Source of the DNA: Diphasiastrum complanatum | Taxonomy: Eukaryota; Streptophyta; Lycopodiopsida; Lycopodiales; Lycopodiaceae | DNA: 64,000 nt | Reading direction: 5' to 3' | Assembly (NCBI GenBank): GCA_029204225.1 | Contig: CM055104.1 | Span: forward strand, 55,983,447 to 56,047,446 | Shown here: one piece after another, positions 21,795 to 33,021 of the stretch | Position numbering within the stretch: the stretch's first letter is position 1 | How the letters are laid out: each line of letters starts with the position of its first letter | Made by a program: the position numbers and the translations under genes | Notes under the pieces: model-generated | The model's database searches: none | Told to the model about the DNA's origin: nothing | What the model saw: only the letters and a program-made list of their open reading frames with translations

Positions 21795-22375
21795 AGACTC
21801 CCTCTTTGTGAAGAGGAGCTTTTTGCATTGTATCTACTCCATGCTTAATAAGAAGACTTTCCATGAGTTTGATGCTACACTAAGCTCCTTGATCATGATG
21901 GTTTTCTTGAGTGATGCCCCTATGATCATGCCCTTCCATTCATATTGTGTGTGGTTGTGGATTTAGAGTGGATTAGTTTTCTTGCTTTCCTAGTTGTGGA
22001 TTAGATTTCATGTTTTCTTGTGGATTAATATAGGAGCCAGCATTCAAGTAAACTAAAGAGGCTAGAAATGTGGCATAAATATTGCATATTCTCTAACATT
22101 CTAGTTCTTGATGTTCTTGGGATGTCCAAGAATCAAAAGGCTGGTTAGTTTCTTGATTCTTGGACTTCTAACATGCTGTAGATTAGTTCTTGTTTCTTGT
22201 TTATCAATTTATGCAAATGTAGCTCAGTTCAGTGTAGTGTAGGATCTGATTTCAATCCGTTTTTAGAGTAAGTAGCAGTAGAAACTATTGAACGTTCATT
22301 GGTTTGCATGCTGATTTGTGAATGAGCGTTCTTGGCTTGCATCCTATGTAGAATGTAAGTGCGTTCAAGCTTCAG

Positions 22376-22740
22376 ATCTCAACCGATGCTCAGAGAAATC
22401 TCAACCGAAGCACCCTGCTCATAGCTCAACCAGAGCTCACGTTTCAAAATCTCAACCGAAGCTCAGAGAAATCTCACCCGGAGCCCAAGCTTCAGATTTT
22501 AACCGGAGCATCTAACTCAATTCTCAACCGAAGGCCTCACTGAAATCTCAACCGGAGGCACACCTGGAATCTCAATCGGAGCTCATATAGCCCAGCTTCA
22601 AATCTCAACAGGAGCTCCAGCTCACAACTCAACCGGAGCTCACGCTTCAAATCTCAACCGAAGGACAACTTCAAAACTCAACCGGAGCTCCAGCTCACAA
22701 CTCAACCGGAGCTTATGCATCAATTCTCAACCGAAGAACT
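22376..22740 (+). repeat. Minisatellite of CTCAACCG-centred units, 24-25-base period
   Basis: About fifteen degenerate units share the core CTCAACCG (variants AACCA, ACCCG, AATCG, AACAG). Core starts fall at 22381, 22403, 22428, 22454, 22476, 22501, 22526, 22550, 22574, 22607, 22631, 22656, 22680, 22704 and 22729. Most spacings are 24-25 bases. The flanks alternate GAGCTCA-like and GAAGCTCAGA-like sequence. It lies in the transcribed part of the LTR. Confidence 0.85.
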
Positions 22741-22913
22741 CTGTTGCCTCTGCCCTCCAACCGCATGCCATCACATTCACAGACCTTCCGCACTAGAATT
22801 GATCTAAATTGATTCTAATCTGAAGTAGATTGATAAATCAAGTAATCTGACAACAATCCCTCTTGAGGATCAAATTAGGATCCACTCTTGGTCCTTTTTG
22901 TACTTTTTGCACA

Positions 22914-22926
22914 TGGTATCAGAGCC
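22914..22926 (+). other. Primer-binding site, initiator tRNA-Met
   Basis: TGGTATCAGAGCC follows the LTR end without a gap. It is complementary to the 3' end of plant initiator tRNA-Met, the usual primer of Ty1/copia elements. It fixes the LTR end at 22913. Confidence 0.85.
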
Positions 22927-23072
22927 TAGTACAAGAGGTTTTGTTGAAATTGATAGGGTTAATCCAAATCAAAGCCAAAATTAGCAGTTTTTTGGAAACC
23001 AGTCAAATTTTGTGTAGCGAGTTGGATTTGATAGCTATCCTCAAAATTTTTGGTCCAGATCTTGTTGTGGAC

Positions 23073-23509
23073 TGTAGGAACCCTTTTCACACGTGTGAAT
23101 TCGTACAGCTCCGGTTTTGACTAATAAATTTCAAAAATTTGTAGAATTTGACTCACATACCCAATTTGAGTGATTTTTGGTGCAAAATCAAGCATTTTCT
23201 ATAGAGAATCTAATACCTTGATTGGTTCTTGGATTAGATCAGCCAAGAAATTAAATTTGAAGCTTGAATTAGGTGCATTAATTGATTATCTTTCATTTTT
23301 TGAGTGCATGTTGAAGTTGAGAGAGATTTTGCTAAAAATCATAGATTAAGGAGTGATATGCAAGGTGAGAGGTTGAAATCCATTGTACCATCACTCTAGA
23401 TTTGTTCAAGAGTGATAGGGTCAAGTTTAGAAGCATCAATTTGCTAAAAAACATCTTTGGATTTGTCCTCCAAGTGAAACCTTTGAGAGTTTCTAGTGCA
23501 TATAGAGCA
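23073..23509 (+). repeat. LTR-like direct repeat R1, left copy
   Basis: Begins TG, ends CA, and matches 25733-26167 along its length in the same orientation. It contains CACACGTGTG at 23088. No primer-binding site follows it. It may be an LTR of a small non-autonomous element about 3.1 kb long, or a shared leader segment; both readings fit. Confidence 0.6.
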
Positions 23510-24595
23510 TCTATGCATATCTTTTGTAGAATTTGACATAGATTGGCTTCAATTGAGAGTTCTAGAAAAGAGATTGAGATCCAAATTACATTGTTCAACC
23601 CTACTCAATTTGTTTGAGTGATTGTTAGGTTTGGAAAGAGTCGTTAAGGTGTCTATGACAAATGTGTAGAGAGAGATCCAATTTTCTAAGAGTTCCTCCC
23701 TTTGTAGAGGGCAAGATCTAGAAGCTCATTTTGAGTTGTTATTGGTGGAGAATTTGTCTTCTCCTAGGTGATCAAATCTTTCTAAGTGGCATTAGCTCTT
23801 TGAAGCACAATATCTTAGTGAGAAGAATCACAACTTTTGATTTTGAATTTCATTCCAAGTATTAAAAGGTAGAGTAATTGGTGGAATCCAATAGGATTGA
23901 TTGAATTCAATTTGTTGAGCAAAAATTGACATAGTATGTATGAAGTTCAAATTAGTTCTATTCAACTTTCTTTGTGAGAGTGTGAGGGTTAATTTGTGAT
24001 CCCATTTGATGTCTAGAATGAGGAGAAGTCCATATTTGAGTATTCATGCATGGTTGAGATCTTTGTGAATCTCTAATTGTCTAATTTTTAAGCTTTGTGA
24101 AAAATTGGTGGTATAGTTTGTTTTCAAATCAAATCAAATTCATACTAAATCTCAAGAGTGAGATTATTTGGGTCAAGAGTGAGTCCAAAAGAAGTGATTA
24201 AGTTTTATTTCTAGGTATTTGAAACAAAACCCATCTTTTGTTCAAGAATCTCAAATGTTGAGAGAACTAGTCAAGTGAAAAGGAAAATCTAGGTGTCAAA
24301 TCTTTTCATATCCATTTCAACTTTCAAAAGAAAGAGTCATTGGTATTTGATGAGTCCAATAGAAGATTGGATCTGATTTCTTTAGTGATTTGATTCGAAG
24401 ATTGTGTGCTTTTGTCTTAGTGATCAAAGCAAAGTTTCCAAGTGACTAGTCATTACTGTGAAGATTGATTCTTAGGTTTGTGAGCTAGATCTTTTGTAGA
24501 TCCTTCTAGATTGTTGAAGATGTTCAAATCTAGTCTCTTGAAAGTCACAAATCACATTTGTAGACTCATATCACAAGTTTTCATTCACGTGGCAT
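23510..24595. other. Unassigned sequence between R1 and gag remnant
   Basis: AT-rich, no sustained open frame and no recognisable motif. By position it is an untranslated leader or eroded gag. Confidence 0.3.
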
Positions 24596-24599
24596 CAAA

Positions 24600-25387
24600 G
24601 AAAGGATCCTGAGTGCAACCTTTGTGACAAGGGAGGTTATATTTTCTCGAGATGCTACAAAAATAAGACCAATCCATCCAAGAAGAACCAAAGCAAGGGG
24701 GCCGAGGAGAAGGATGGAACTTCAAGTTCGAAATGCAAATACAAGAAGGACAAGTCCAAGGAAAGGTGTTTCCTTTGTGGAAAGGTGAATGAGGCTTGGA
24801 GTCTCACAAGGACTTGCAAGATTTGTCTTCAAGAGTCCATCACAACACATGTCAAATCTTTTGAAATTTTTCATTTGGAAGTACATTGTTTGGTTCAAGA
24901 TGCAAAGATAGATGTCACTATTATGAAAGTAACCTGGATTTATTTTATGTCCTTGGAAAGTATTTTGCTTGAAACTTTAGATAAGTTCAAACTTATTGTT
25001 ATGATCAAAGAGAAATCAATCAAGAATAAGGAGCATCAATTACAAAATGAAAATAGTTTCATTTATGCTCTCATGTCAACTTATGAAGATCTATTTTGCT
25101 TTGAAGGGATTTTTGTATCTCAAAGGTGGCTTAAGGCAATGCTAGTTGAGTGTGATGCCTTAAAAGATAGCAAAATATGTTTTCCTTGTAAGCTTACATT
25201 AGTTATGAAGTCAAGGAAATGGAAATATCTTCATAATGTAGGATCTTTTGGTTTCAATAAGATCATGAATGATGTGTTCATTCATACCTCCTCAAAAATC
25301 TATCTTGATAGAAAACATGATGATCTTGAACTTGACTCCATGGAATTGGACTTTGCTGGTTCAAAAGGTATGAAGATCAGCCAATGA
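24600..25387 (+). pseudogene. Eroded retroelement gag tail with zinc-knuckle remnant and 200-codon ORF
   Basis: At 24614-24655 the reading CNLCDKGGYIFSRC is a zinc knuckle whose His has become Tyr, a single C-to-T change. A Lys/Ser-rich stretch and CFLCGK follow. The adjoining open frame 24785-25387 encodes 200 residues without a domain I recognise; it is rich in Lys, Leu and Cys. Position after the zinc motif suggests the protease or later gag-pol region of a degenerate element, but no protease motif is visible. It lies between the two R1 repeats. Confidence 0.45.
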
Positions 25388-25732
25388 GCTTGATGTTGAT
25401 CTGAAATCACCATATCCATGATAGTGCTTCTTTGATGTTGACATCTTTGATGAGCTTGAGAGCTTTGCACCATCCTAGCACTTCCAAAATTGATTCCTTC
25501 CAATTTTCATGTAGATGCTTGACCTTGAGGCTTGCTCCTTCCTCATGTGAATGCTCCTTCATGAGAAAATAAATATTTCTTCTTGATTTATTAGGATCAC
25601 AAAGATCTAACATCATGTTACCACGATCTAGAGAATTAGACTCATCCAAATTGGCAAGACTATGCATGCTGTAATAACAAAGTGTTTGCATCATATCTTT
25701 ATGCTTGCTTACCATGCTAATCCCAGATCCAA
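25388..25732. other. Unassigned sequence before right R1 repeat
   Basis: No credible coding frame or polypurine tract is seen; open frames on the minus strand lack any motif. Confidence 0.3.
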
Positions 25733-26167
25733 TGAGGAACTCTTTTCACACGTGTGAGGCCATACAGCTCCGGTTTTGACTGAGAAATTTTAAAAATTTG
25801 TACAATTTGACTCACACACCTAATTTGAGAGACTTTTGGTGCAAAATCAAGCATTTTCTATAGAGAATCTAATCCATTGATTAGTTCTTGGATAGTTCAG
25901 CCAAGAAATTAAATTTGAAGCTTAAACTAGGTGCATTAATTGATTATCTCTGATTTTTTGAGTGCATGTTGAAGTTGAGAGAGATTTTGCTAAAATTCAT
26001 AGATTAAGGAGTGATATGCAAGGTGAGAGGTTGAAATCCATTGTACCATCACTCTAGATTTGTTCAAGAGTGATAGGGTCAAGTTTAGAAGCATCAATTT
26101 GCTAGAAAACATCTTTGGATCTGTCCTCCAAGTGAAACCTTTGAGAGTTTCTAGTGCATATAGAGCA
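25733..26167 (+). repeat. LTR-like direct repeat R1, right copy
   Basis: Second copy of 23073-23509, with TG..CA ends and CACACGTGTG at 25747. The two copies differ by scattered substitutions and small indels. The sequence after CA differs in the two places, which marks the repeat border. Confidence 0.6.
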
Positions 26168-26498
26168 CTTTTGGTCCATTTTTCTTCTATATGGAGATCT
26201 ACTTGGAAATCTTCTAGAAGTCAAAATTCGCCTACTTCAGCTTATTCCACACATGTGAGTTGTCCTCTACACATGGGATATGAATCTAACCAAAGGATGT
26301 GGCTCATGCAATCAATAGATTGATGCCATGTGTCATATGTCTAGAAAACTAGTTTTTGGCCTTTTTAGCCACTAGAACTTGAATTAATTTCTAATGTATT
26401 TTTTGTAAACCTTTGGATCAAGTTGGGTCCAAGATGAATGGATAGGATCATTGTGAATAGTAGCCAATAGGATTGAGGGGCAAGGGCCTTTCCCATTT

Positions 26499-26506
26499 TA
26501 TAAAAA
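26499..26506 (+). promoter_or_regulatory. TATA box in the 26.4-kb LTR fragment
   Basis: TATAAAAA in CCCATTTTATAAAAAGGCACC, a segment shared word for word with the LTR at 32186-33001. Confidence 0.6.
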
Positions 26507-26704
26507 GGCACCATTTGTACACTATTTTCATGCTTAATGAGGAGGAGGAAACTCTACCAATTTTGGAAGAGAAGCATCCTCATTTGCAATTCAATGCTTG
26601 CTATTGCTCTTGTTGTTTTCATTTGCTTTCAAGTTCATTTTTGTTGGTTTCAATATTTTAAGTTTCTCTTTTAGCAAGTACAATGTGCATTTGAGTTAAC
26701 CTCC

Positions 26705-26708
<4 letters not shown>

Positions 26709-26752
<44 letters not shown>
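26709..26752. repeat. (CT)n microsatellite
   Basis: About twenty CT repeats inside the LTR fragment. The related LTR at 32186 has an interrupted, shorter CT stretch at 32745-32775, so the run has expanded here. Confidence 0.95.
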
Positions 26753-26756
<4 letters not shown>

Positions 26757-26970
26757 CTTCTCAATCTCTTCTTTTTCATTCATTCTCTTCAACCAAAAGC
26801 ATGATGAATGTTAGTGTAGAGGAGTAGAGTTTAAGAGGAGTAGTATAGTGGTGAGTAGAGTTAAGGGAGAAAGTAGAAAATTAACTAATGCATAGTTAGG
26901 TACCTATCCAGTGATCTAACCATTGTTGACAGGAGGGAGAGCTATATTACGAGAGATCTTCGACCCCACA

Positions 26971-27898
26971 AGATCACCAACTAAATTTATTTTGGGAAAG
27001 ATTATAGGCTTTTCTAGTTGTAGGAAGCTTGTAGTTGCAGTACCCAATGAATCTAGTTTTCTTTGGAAGAGGGTAATGATGCTTATAGAATTGTTTAGGG
27101 GCTGGAGAAGTTTTAAAGTGGGCTTTGGGTCTTTAAAAATTCCAAAAAAAGATTTGTGGGATCAATAGAGGAAGTCTTCCTCTACATACACAAACTTTTT
27201 TTGGCAAAAAGATTGATTCTAGCTATGTGTTTTGATCAAAACTAGTGTTTTTTTGCATAAATGAAGTGTTTGAAGCTCTATTTTTCAGACTTGTAGATCT
27301 AAAAATTAGATCTAAAAAGTGAAGTTTTCATTCAAACTTCATTAGTTACACCTTTCTATCTCCTAGTTTCATGAAGATGACAATGTAGGAAGGGAATGGT
27401 AGTGTAACTTTGTGCATAAAACAAGTTTTGAAGTTTTTTCTTTTGTCATTATGAAGTTCTGATTTTCAAACTTGTAAATCTGAAAATTAGATCTGAAAAT
27501 TGAAATTTTCATAAAGCTTAATTAGTTATTCGTTTCTAGACACTAGTTTCATGGATTTGGAAATCTAGAATAGTGAGAAATGTGAAAACTTTGGTTGCTT
27601 TTGAAATGACAAATGGAATTGAATTGGAATGGGAACTTTATGTAAATATTAGCTTGGATTAGTTAATTGAAGTTTACATAAAGATTTGGTTTTCATTTTT
27701 GCTTTTGACTAAGGCAAATGTAGGTTGTTGTTGTTTTCCTCTTAAGTTTAGATTAAGCTTGCAAATAGTAGGCTTGGATTGAGCTTATAAGATTGAATGA
27801 ATAGAAGTAAATGCTTTTTATTTGCATTGGATGTAACAATTGAAGCATTTCTATCATTCTAAGTATTTGCATATTAGGAAAACACACAAGCAACCCCA
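26971..27898 (+). other. Leader region before G6 gag
   Basis: No coding content is seen. Two similar blocks (about 27283-27365 and 27455-27545, with TTAGATCTRAAAA and TTCATNAAGCTTNATTAGTTA) form a weak internal duplication. Directly followed by the gag of G6. Confidence 0.4.
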
Positions 27899-28795
27899 AT
27901 GGATCAAACCAATGAAAACCCAACATTTGATCTATCAAACCCATCCAATGTGGCACAAGCTCTTAAACTTTTATACCAACAAATTCAAGCCACTAATAAG
28001 CAGCTTCTTGAAACTTATCAAAGAGACCAAGACTTAGACTCTAGGTTAGCCAATCAGAAGAAGCATGTAGTTCCACCTCCCGTAAAAGTGTTTAAGGGGG
28101 AGAAGAAAGATAGGAACTTACAAGTGGTAAGTTCTTGGCTAAATGTTTGGAACAAATACTTTGCCATGAACCAATTCCCTGAATCTGAAAAGTTATCCAC
28201 TGTCACCATGTTCCTTGAAAGAAGAGCCTTAGTTTGGCGGGATGACTTAGTTGCAAAGGGCAATCAACCTTGTACATGAGATGATTTTTGCAAGCTTTTT
28301 AGGGATTATTCTCTACCACTTTTAGATGACTATGAACACTTCCAAAAGTTGAGTCATCTAATCATGAATTAAGATTTGGAACAAAGATTTTCATGAGTAC
28401 CTGAATCCACTTTATAGTGATATCCCGCCTAAGGTACAAATGTTAATGTTCATTGATGGGTTACCAAAAGATTATCAAGTGGATATTCGTAGGAACCATC
28501 CAAAAATCCTAGAAAATGCTATTAGGGCTGCAAAATACTTTGATGACACACCTAAGCCACCTAGGGGTCAATAGCCTAATGAGCAGAAAAAAGGTTTTCA
28601 ATTTAAGAGGAAGGATAGGGAAGTTGTTAGTGAAACACATCCCAATTCCAACAATCCTAAGAAAACCAAGAAATTTTTTAAAAACCATCATGGTGGCAAT
28701 GATAAAGCTGAAGCCATAAGAAGAACCTGTGCTTCAAGTGCAATGGTGAGGGTCACTTTGCACGTGATTGCGTAAAAAAAAAAGCTTCAACTTCA
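27899..28795 (+). pseudogene. gag: Ty3/gypsy gag, element G6
   Basis: The ATG at 27899 opens a gag of chromovirus-like type: PPVKVFKGEKKDRNLQVVSS, then NQFPESEKLSTVTMFLERRA and a WRDD-type block. The first frame ends at a TGA at 28278 where Trp is expected (G-to-A). The reading continues with DDFCKLFRDYSLPLLDDYEH, later MFIDGLPKDYQVDIRRNHP, and a canonical zinc knuckle CFKCNGEGHFARDC (about 28728-28770). Further stops and frame changes lie near 28370, 28570 and 28715. The gene is followed at once by protease. Confidence 0.8.
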
Positions 28796-28879
28796 GGTAA
28801 TCTATCTCGAAGTAATGAGATGGATGTTTGTTTTTTTAGTTCTTTAGTTTTTGGTTTTAATGACCTTATTTGAATTAAA

Positions 28880-29010
28880 AATAAAGTTAATGATCAAGTT
28901 GTTAATGTTCTTTTTGACACGGGATCCACTCATAACTTAATTAATGTAAATTTGGTGCAGACGCTAAACCTTCCTACCAGAAAAAGTGAGAAAAAATACC
29001 GTGTGACAAT
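28880..29010 (+). pseudogene. Gypsy protease start, element G6, cut by copia LTR
   Basis: VNVLFDTGSTHNLINVNLV carries the retropepsin active site D-T-G (about 28906-28950). The sequence stops at 29010, where the C2 LTR (TGTGAAATT) starts. The rest of G6 pol is not found elsewhere in the window. Confidence 0.75.
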
Positions 29011-29740
29011 TGTGAAATTTTTAGCACGTGTGAACTTCACCACACACCTTACAGGATCTTACTGAGGTGTTGTGATTGCACAAGATTGATCAAAGAACAG
29101 TGTGCTTGAAAAATCTAAGACAAGAGCACAATGGCATACATTTGATGAAAAAATCTAACTCTTCACTATGAGAAATGAATGTCAGAAATAATTCTAAGTG
29201 TTCAGTATGGGAAAAAGAGGCTGCTCTCAGGTAGAGAGAGAAAATCAGGCATGAATAACTCAGCTAGAAAGAGAATGAGTCCAAAACACAAAAATCTCAA
29301 TATTCACAATAATGGCAAAACATGCCCATCTTTCCCTACATGAGAGAGACTCGAATTCCTACAGTGGAGTGCATGGAAAGTCCACTTAACTGAACTAATT
29401 CACCTACCAGAGATCCACATGTGTAACTGCATGCATGTATGTTGCATGTACTGCATGTCAAGTCATAAAACTGCCTAGACATGTGTAGATCACTGAAACT
29501 ACTTTGCATGTTGCATGCACTGATTGCATGTGGCTTTCATGCATACAGTATGACTTTGTATGTTATCTAAACTACTACATGTCATCAAAATAGAACCTAT
29601 CTAACTCAAATCCGAGCTACACTAGAAGGATATGTGCTCAATTCACACTCCTTTTATGTACAACATGAAATCTAGTGAAAATCACCATGGACATGGCCCC
29701 AAACTCGAGATAAGAAGATAATATTTTATTAATCTTCACA
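29011..29740 (-). repeat. Copia 3' LTR, element C2
   Basis: Runs from TGTGAAATT at 29011 to CTTCACA at 29740 on the plus strand; on the minus strand the polypurine tract AAGGAGGAG lies just before it. It matches the C5 LTR (38856-39583) throughout, with nearly equal length (730 and 728 bases). It is inserted in the G6 protease and belongs to a minus-strand element. Confidence 0.85.
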
Positions 29741-30637
29741 CTCCTCCTTAAAATTTATGTTCCTATCAACATAGACTTCAAAATTAGGCCAAGGTTTGAC
29801 CTCATCTTCATAAAGACATTCTTGAGTAGAGGTTTGGTGAGAAGATCTACAACACAATCTAAAGATGAAACATGTTCCAATGAGATCACTCTCCCAATGA
29901 CCTTTTCTCTTACAAAATGATGAGCCACTTTGATATGCTTGCTCCTTGCATGAAAGACTGAATTATTTGCAAGAGCCTAAGCAGAAATGTTATCATTCTT
30001 GATAATTGGAAGATCTTCATCTGCATAACACTTTAGCTCCAAAAGTAGCCTTTTGATCCATAAAACCTCCTTAGTTGTGGTTGTAAGAGATTTGTATTCA
30101 TCTTCACAAGATGATAAGGAAATAGTTGTTTGTTTCTTTGATAGCCAAGAAACCAAGTTCCCTCTAAAAAATATAGTGTAAGCACTTGTGGATTTCCTAT
30201 CTAACCTGTCTCCTACAAAATTTGAATCTGAAAAAGCAATCAAAGTCAGATCTTCTCTTTCATAGAATAATCCATAATCCAAGGTAGAAGATATATACCT
30301 CAAGACTCTTTTAGCCAACTTCCAATGATATAACTTTGGATCCTGTATGTGTTGACTTAGCTTATGAACACAAAAGCTTAGATCAGGCCTAGTCACTGTT
30401 AACCAAATAAGTGATCCAATAAGACTCCTATAAAGAGTGACGTCCTCAAAAGATTTTTCATCATCTTTCATAGGAACTTTATAGTGTGCTCCATAGGTTT
30501 ATCTATGCCTTTATAGTTCTCCATATGGAATTTTCTGAGCATGGAAAGTGCATATCTACTTTGGCTTATAAATGCATGACCTTTCCAAAAATCTATTTCA
30601 AGGCCTAGAATATAGTGAAGAACTCATAAGTCCTCAA
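29741..30637 (-). pseudogene. Ty1/copia RT end and RNase H, element C2
   Basis: The minus-strand frame 30471-29977 reads the RT thumb (SLIGSLIWLTVTRPDLSFCV, then HKLSQHIQDPKLYHW) and RNase H (LIAFSDSNFVGDRLDRKSTS, SLSSCEDEYKSL, KEVLWIKRLLLELK). After a stop at 29977-29979 homology continues (ARSKHIKVAHHFVREKVIG, DLLTKPLLKNVF) to the polypurine tract. The 5' side includes the RT segment ending at about 30637, where it is cut by sequence of C3. Closely related to C5. Confidence 0.85.
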
Positions 30638-31329
30638 AGCTTTCAACTTGAAAGGAAACTGCTTTTCTACATAATCTAGCATGCTAAGCATCAGAATATG
30701 ATAGCAATGAATCAAAGAATGAACAAAAGTACAAGATTTCAGTGTATTAGCATTAGCTTCAACACGAGTTAGAGAGAGAAAGCTAGAGAGATAACAAACA
30801 AAATAGTTTAGATCCAAAATGGCATGAGGTAGCTACAAAATTTTGGTTCTTCATCATTGATTGTGAGGAGAGCTACACATATTTATGGAGTTTGAGGTAG
30901 CTCGAGGTAGAACCACATCTATCCATTCCAAAATGACTACTAAAGTGACATCTAGAGTCTATGTGACATTTGTCACTGACCATGCATGAAATTCTACCAA
31001 CTTTTTACAAGTGTGCTAGTTCTAACTAACAAAGTACAAATCATCATGCATGTGTCCATTACACTTTGTGCATGCCTTGCATGTCACTATGGATCACTTA
31101 CAATTAATGCATGTGAATTGCCACGAGTTTCTACAAGCATGAATTTGCCAATTGTATGTCTACAAACTATCTGCAAGTTGTATTCTTCAATCTAGACATT
31201 ACATAACCATGTAGCTCGAGTTCTATATAGGCCAAAATTGGCATTTTGCATTTATGAGCTACATACTTGCATGGTACAACATTTGTAGCAAGCCAAGAAA
31301 TCAATATGGATTGTTTTTCAATTTTAACG
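30638..31329 (-). repeat. Probable 3' LTR of copia element C3, truncated
   Basis: Lies between the C2 break and the C3 polypurine tract (minus-strand TTTTTAGGAGGAG at about 31330-31342). It is rich in GCATG words like the C2 and C5 LTRs but not clearly alignable. The outer end has no TG, so it is cut or mutated. No open frame of interest. Confidence 0.5.
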
Positions 31330-31334
31330 CTCCT

Positions 31335-32185
31335 CCTAAAAATAATCTATATTGATTTGAACATGGATCTTGGTATAACTCCAAGATTGGCTCTATGCTT
31401 GATGAAGGAACTTTTGCTCAAAGGTTTGGTGAGCATATCAGCAATGCAAGATGATGTGTCGATGTGCTCCAAATTGATTTCACCTCCAGTGAGCTTCTCT
31501 CTCACGAAGTGATGTGCAACTTCGATATGTTTGCTCCTTGCATGGAATATTGGGTTGTTGGCAAGGGCTTGAGCTGAAATGTTGTCACACATGATCATAG
31601 GTATATTTTCTTCCATAATTATCTTTAGCTCCACTAGTAACCTCTTGATCCAAAGCACTTCCTTTGTTGTTGTAGTGAGCGCCTTGTACTCAGCTTCACA
31701 TGATGAGAGTGATACAATATCTTGCTTTTTGGAAAGCCAAGATATCAAGTTTCCTCCAAGATATATGACATAAGCACTTGTAGATTTCCGATCTGCTCTA
31801 TCACTTGCAAAATTCGAGTCAGAATAACCAATAATAGAAAGATCTTCACTTTTATATAATAAACCAAAAATCAAAACTTGAAGATATATATCTAAGCACT
31901 CTCTTGGCCATTTTCCAATGATAGATAGTAGGATTTTGCATAGCCTAGCTCAACTTATGAACACTAAAGCTTATGTCAGGTCTAGTTATTGTGAGCCAAA
32001 TTAAGGAGCCTATAAGACTTTCAAAAAGTGTGATGTCCACAAAGGATCTTTCATCACCTTTGTTAGAATCCTTTACATTTTGCTCCATAGGTGTTTCTAT
32101 ACTCTTACAATTCAACATATTGAACTTCTTTAACATTGAAAGAGCATACTTGGATTGACATACAAAAGCTTTATCTTAAAGAAAG
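31335..32185 (-). pseudogene. Ty1/copia RT end and RNase H, element C3
   Basis: The minus-strand frame 31874-31347 carries RNase H: SIIGYSDSNFASDRADRKST, SLSSCEAEYKALTTTTKEVL, DNISAQALANNPIFHARSKH and ADMLTKPLSKSSFIKHRANL. Upstream, 32136-31945 carries the RT thumb (LIGSLIWLTITRPDISFSVH), and homology reaches 32185 (AFVCQSKYALSMLKKFNM). The two frames are separated by stops. It is cut at 32186 by a gypsy LTR. Different subfamily from C2 and C5. Confidence 0.85.
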
Positions 32186-33001
32186 TGTTGGGAAAATTCC
32201 CAACAAAGTGTAAATAAATAAAATCCTCCAATAAAATGTGTTGCGAGGGCATGACATCCTGCGTGTATAAGCCCATGGCCCAATGAGCACGCAATTGAAG
32301 TTGTAAATAAAATAAACTTGACTTGGGCCTTGTAATTGAAATAAAACTAGAGGCCCAATGTCATTTTTAAACTTAGAGATCACTTTTTAGAGTTGGGTCC
32401 AAATTGGGACTCACATGAATCTTGTGATTTCTAATTTTTGTGGACCCTTGGATCAAGTTGGGTCCAAGATGAATGGATAGGATCATTGTGAATATTAGCC
32501 AATAAGATTGAGGGCAAGGGACTTCCCCATTTTATAAAAAGGCACCATTTGTATACTATTTCCATGCTTAATGAGAAGGACGAAACTGTACCATTTTTTG
32601 GAAGAGAAACATCCTCATTTTCTATTCACTACTTGCTATTGCTCTTGATTGTGTTTTCCATTGCTTTCTATTTCCATGTTTATTGTTTTCCATAGTGAAT
32701 GTTTTTCCATTAGCAAGCATAAGGAGCATTTGAGCCAACCTCCACCCTCACTCTCTATCTCTCTCTTTCTCTTCCCTTCTCAATCTCTTCTTCTCCATTC
32801 CTTCTCTTCAACCAAAACTATGATGAATGTTAGTGTAGAGGAGTAGAGTTAAAGAGGAGTAGTATAGTGGTGAGTAGAGTTAAGGGAGAAAGTAGGAAAT
32901 TAAATAAAAGTAGCATTTATGCATAGTTAGGCACCTATCCAATGATCTAACTTTTGTTGACAGGCGGAAGAGCTATTCTACGAGAAATCTTCAATCCCAC
33001 A
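32186..33001 (+). repeat. Gypsy 5' LTR with Asp primer-binding site
   Basis: Starts TGTTGGGAAAATTCCCAACA, a nearly perfect inverted repeat with 9-base arms, and ends CCCACA. It is followed by one base and a tRNA-Asp primer-binding site, so it is a 5' LTR of 816 bases. TATAAAAA lies at 32533-32540. Related LTR sequence lies at 26395-26970 (same strand) and, inverted, in part of 40576-41403. It is inserted in copia C3. Confidence 0.85.
32533..32540 (+). promoter_or_regulatory. TATA box of the 32.2-kb LTR
   Basis: TATAAAAA in the segment CCCCATTTTATAAAAAGGCACC, conserved with the LTR fragment at 26.4 kb; about 345 bases into the LTR. Confidence 0.65.
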
Positions 33002-33002
33002 G

Positions 33003-33021
33003 TGGCGCCGTTGCCGGGGAT
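33003..33021 (+). other. Primer-binding site, tRNA-Asp
   Basis: TGGCGCCGTTGCCGGGGAT equals the reverse complement of the 3' end of plant tRNA-Asp(GUC), CCA included, over all 19 bases. Asp primers are known for several plant gypsy lineages including Athila-type. It proves that the preceding 816 bases are a 5' LTR. Confidence 0.9.

Larger units (their letters stand above)
21330..22913 (+). repeat. Copia-type LTR with internal minisatellite
   Basis: Starts TGTGATGCC at the break in the G3 integrase and ends TTTTTGCACA directly before a Met primer-binding site, giving about 1.58 kb with TG..CA ends. A TATA-like TTATTTAAG lies at 21786-21794, followed by AATAAG-type polyadenylation sequence near 21848. 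The R/U5 part carries the CTCAACCG array (22376-22740). No matching 3' LTR is seen in the window. Confidence 0.75.
26395..26970 (+). repeat. Gypsy LTR fragment (R-U5 part and end of U3)
   Basis: Matches 32430-33001 of the Asp-PBS LTR closely from GGATCAAGTTGGGTCCAAGA to the terminal CCCACA. The upstream 225 bases (26168-26394) do not match that LTR, so the 5' part of U3 differs or is missing. TATAAAAA lies at 26499-26506. No primer-binding site follows at 26971. Confidence 0.75.

Noticed and set aside
22376..22740. CRISPR-like array of direct repeats
   Set aside because: Repeats are degenerate, spacers are not unique, and the DNA is a plant LTR; it is a minisatellite.
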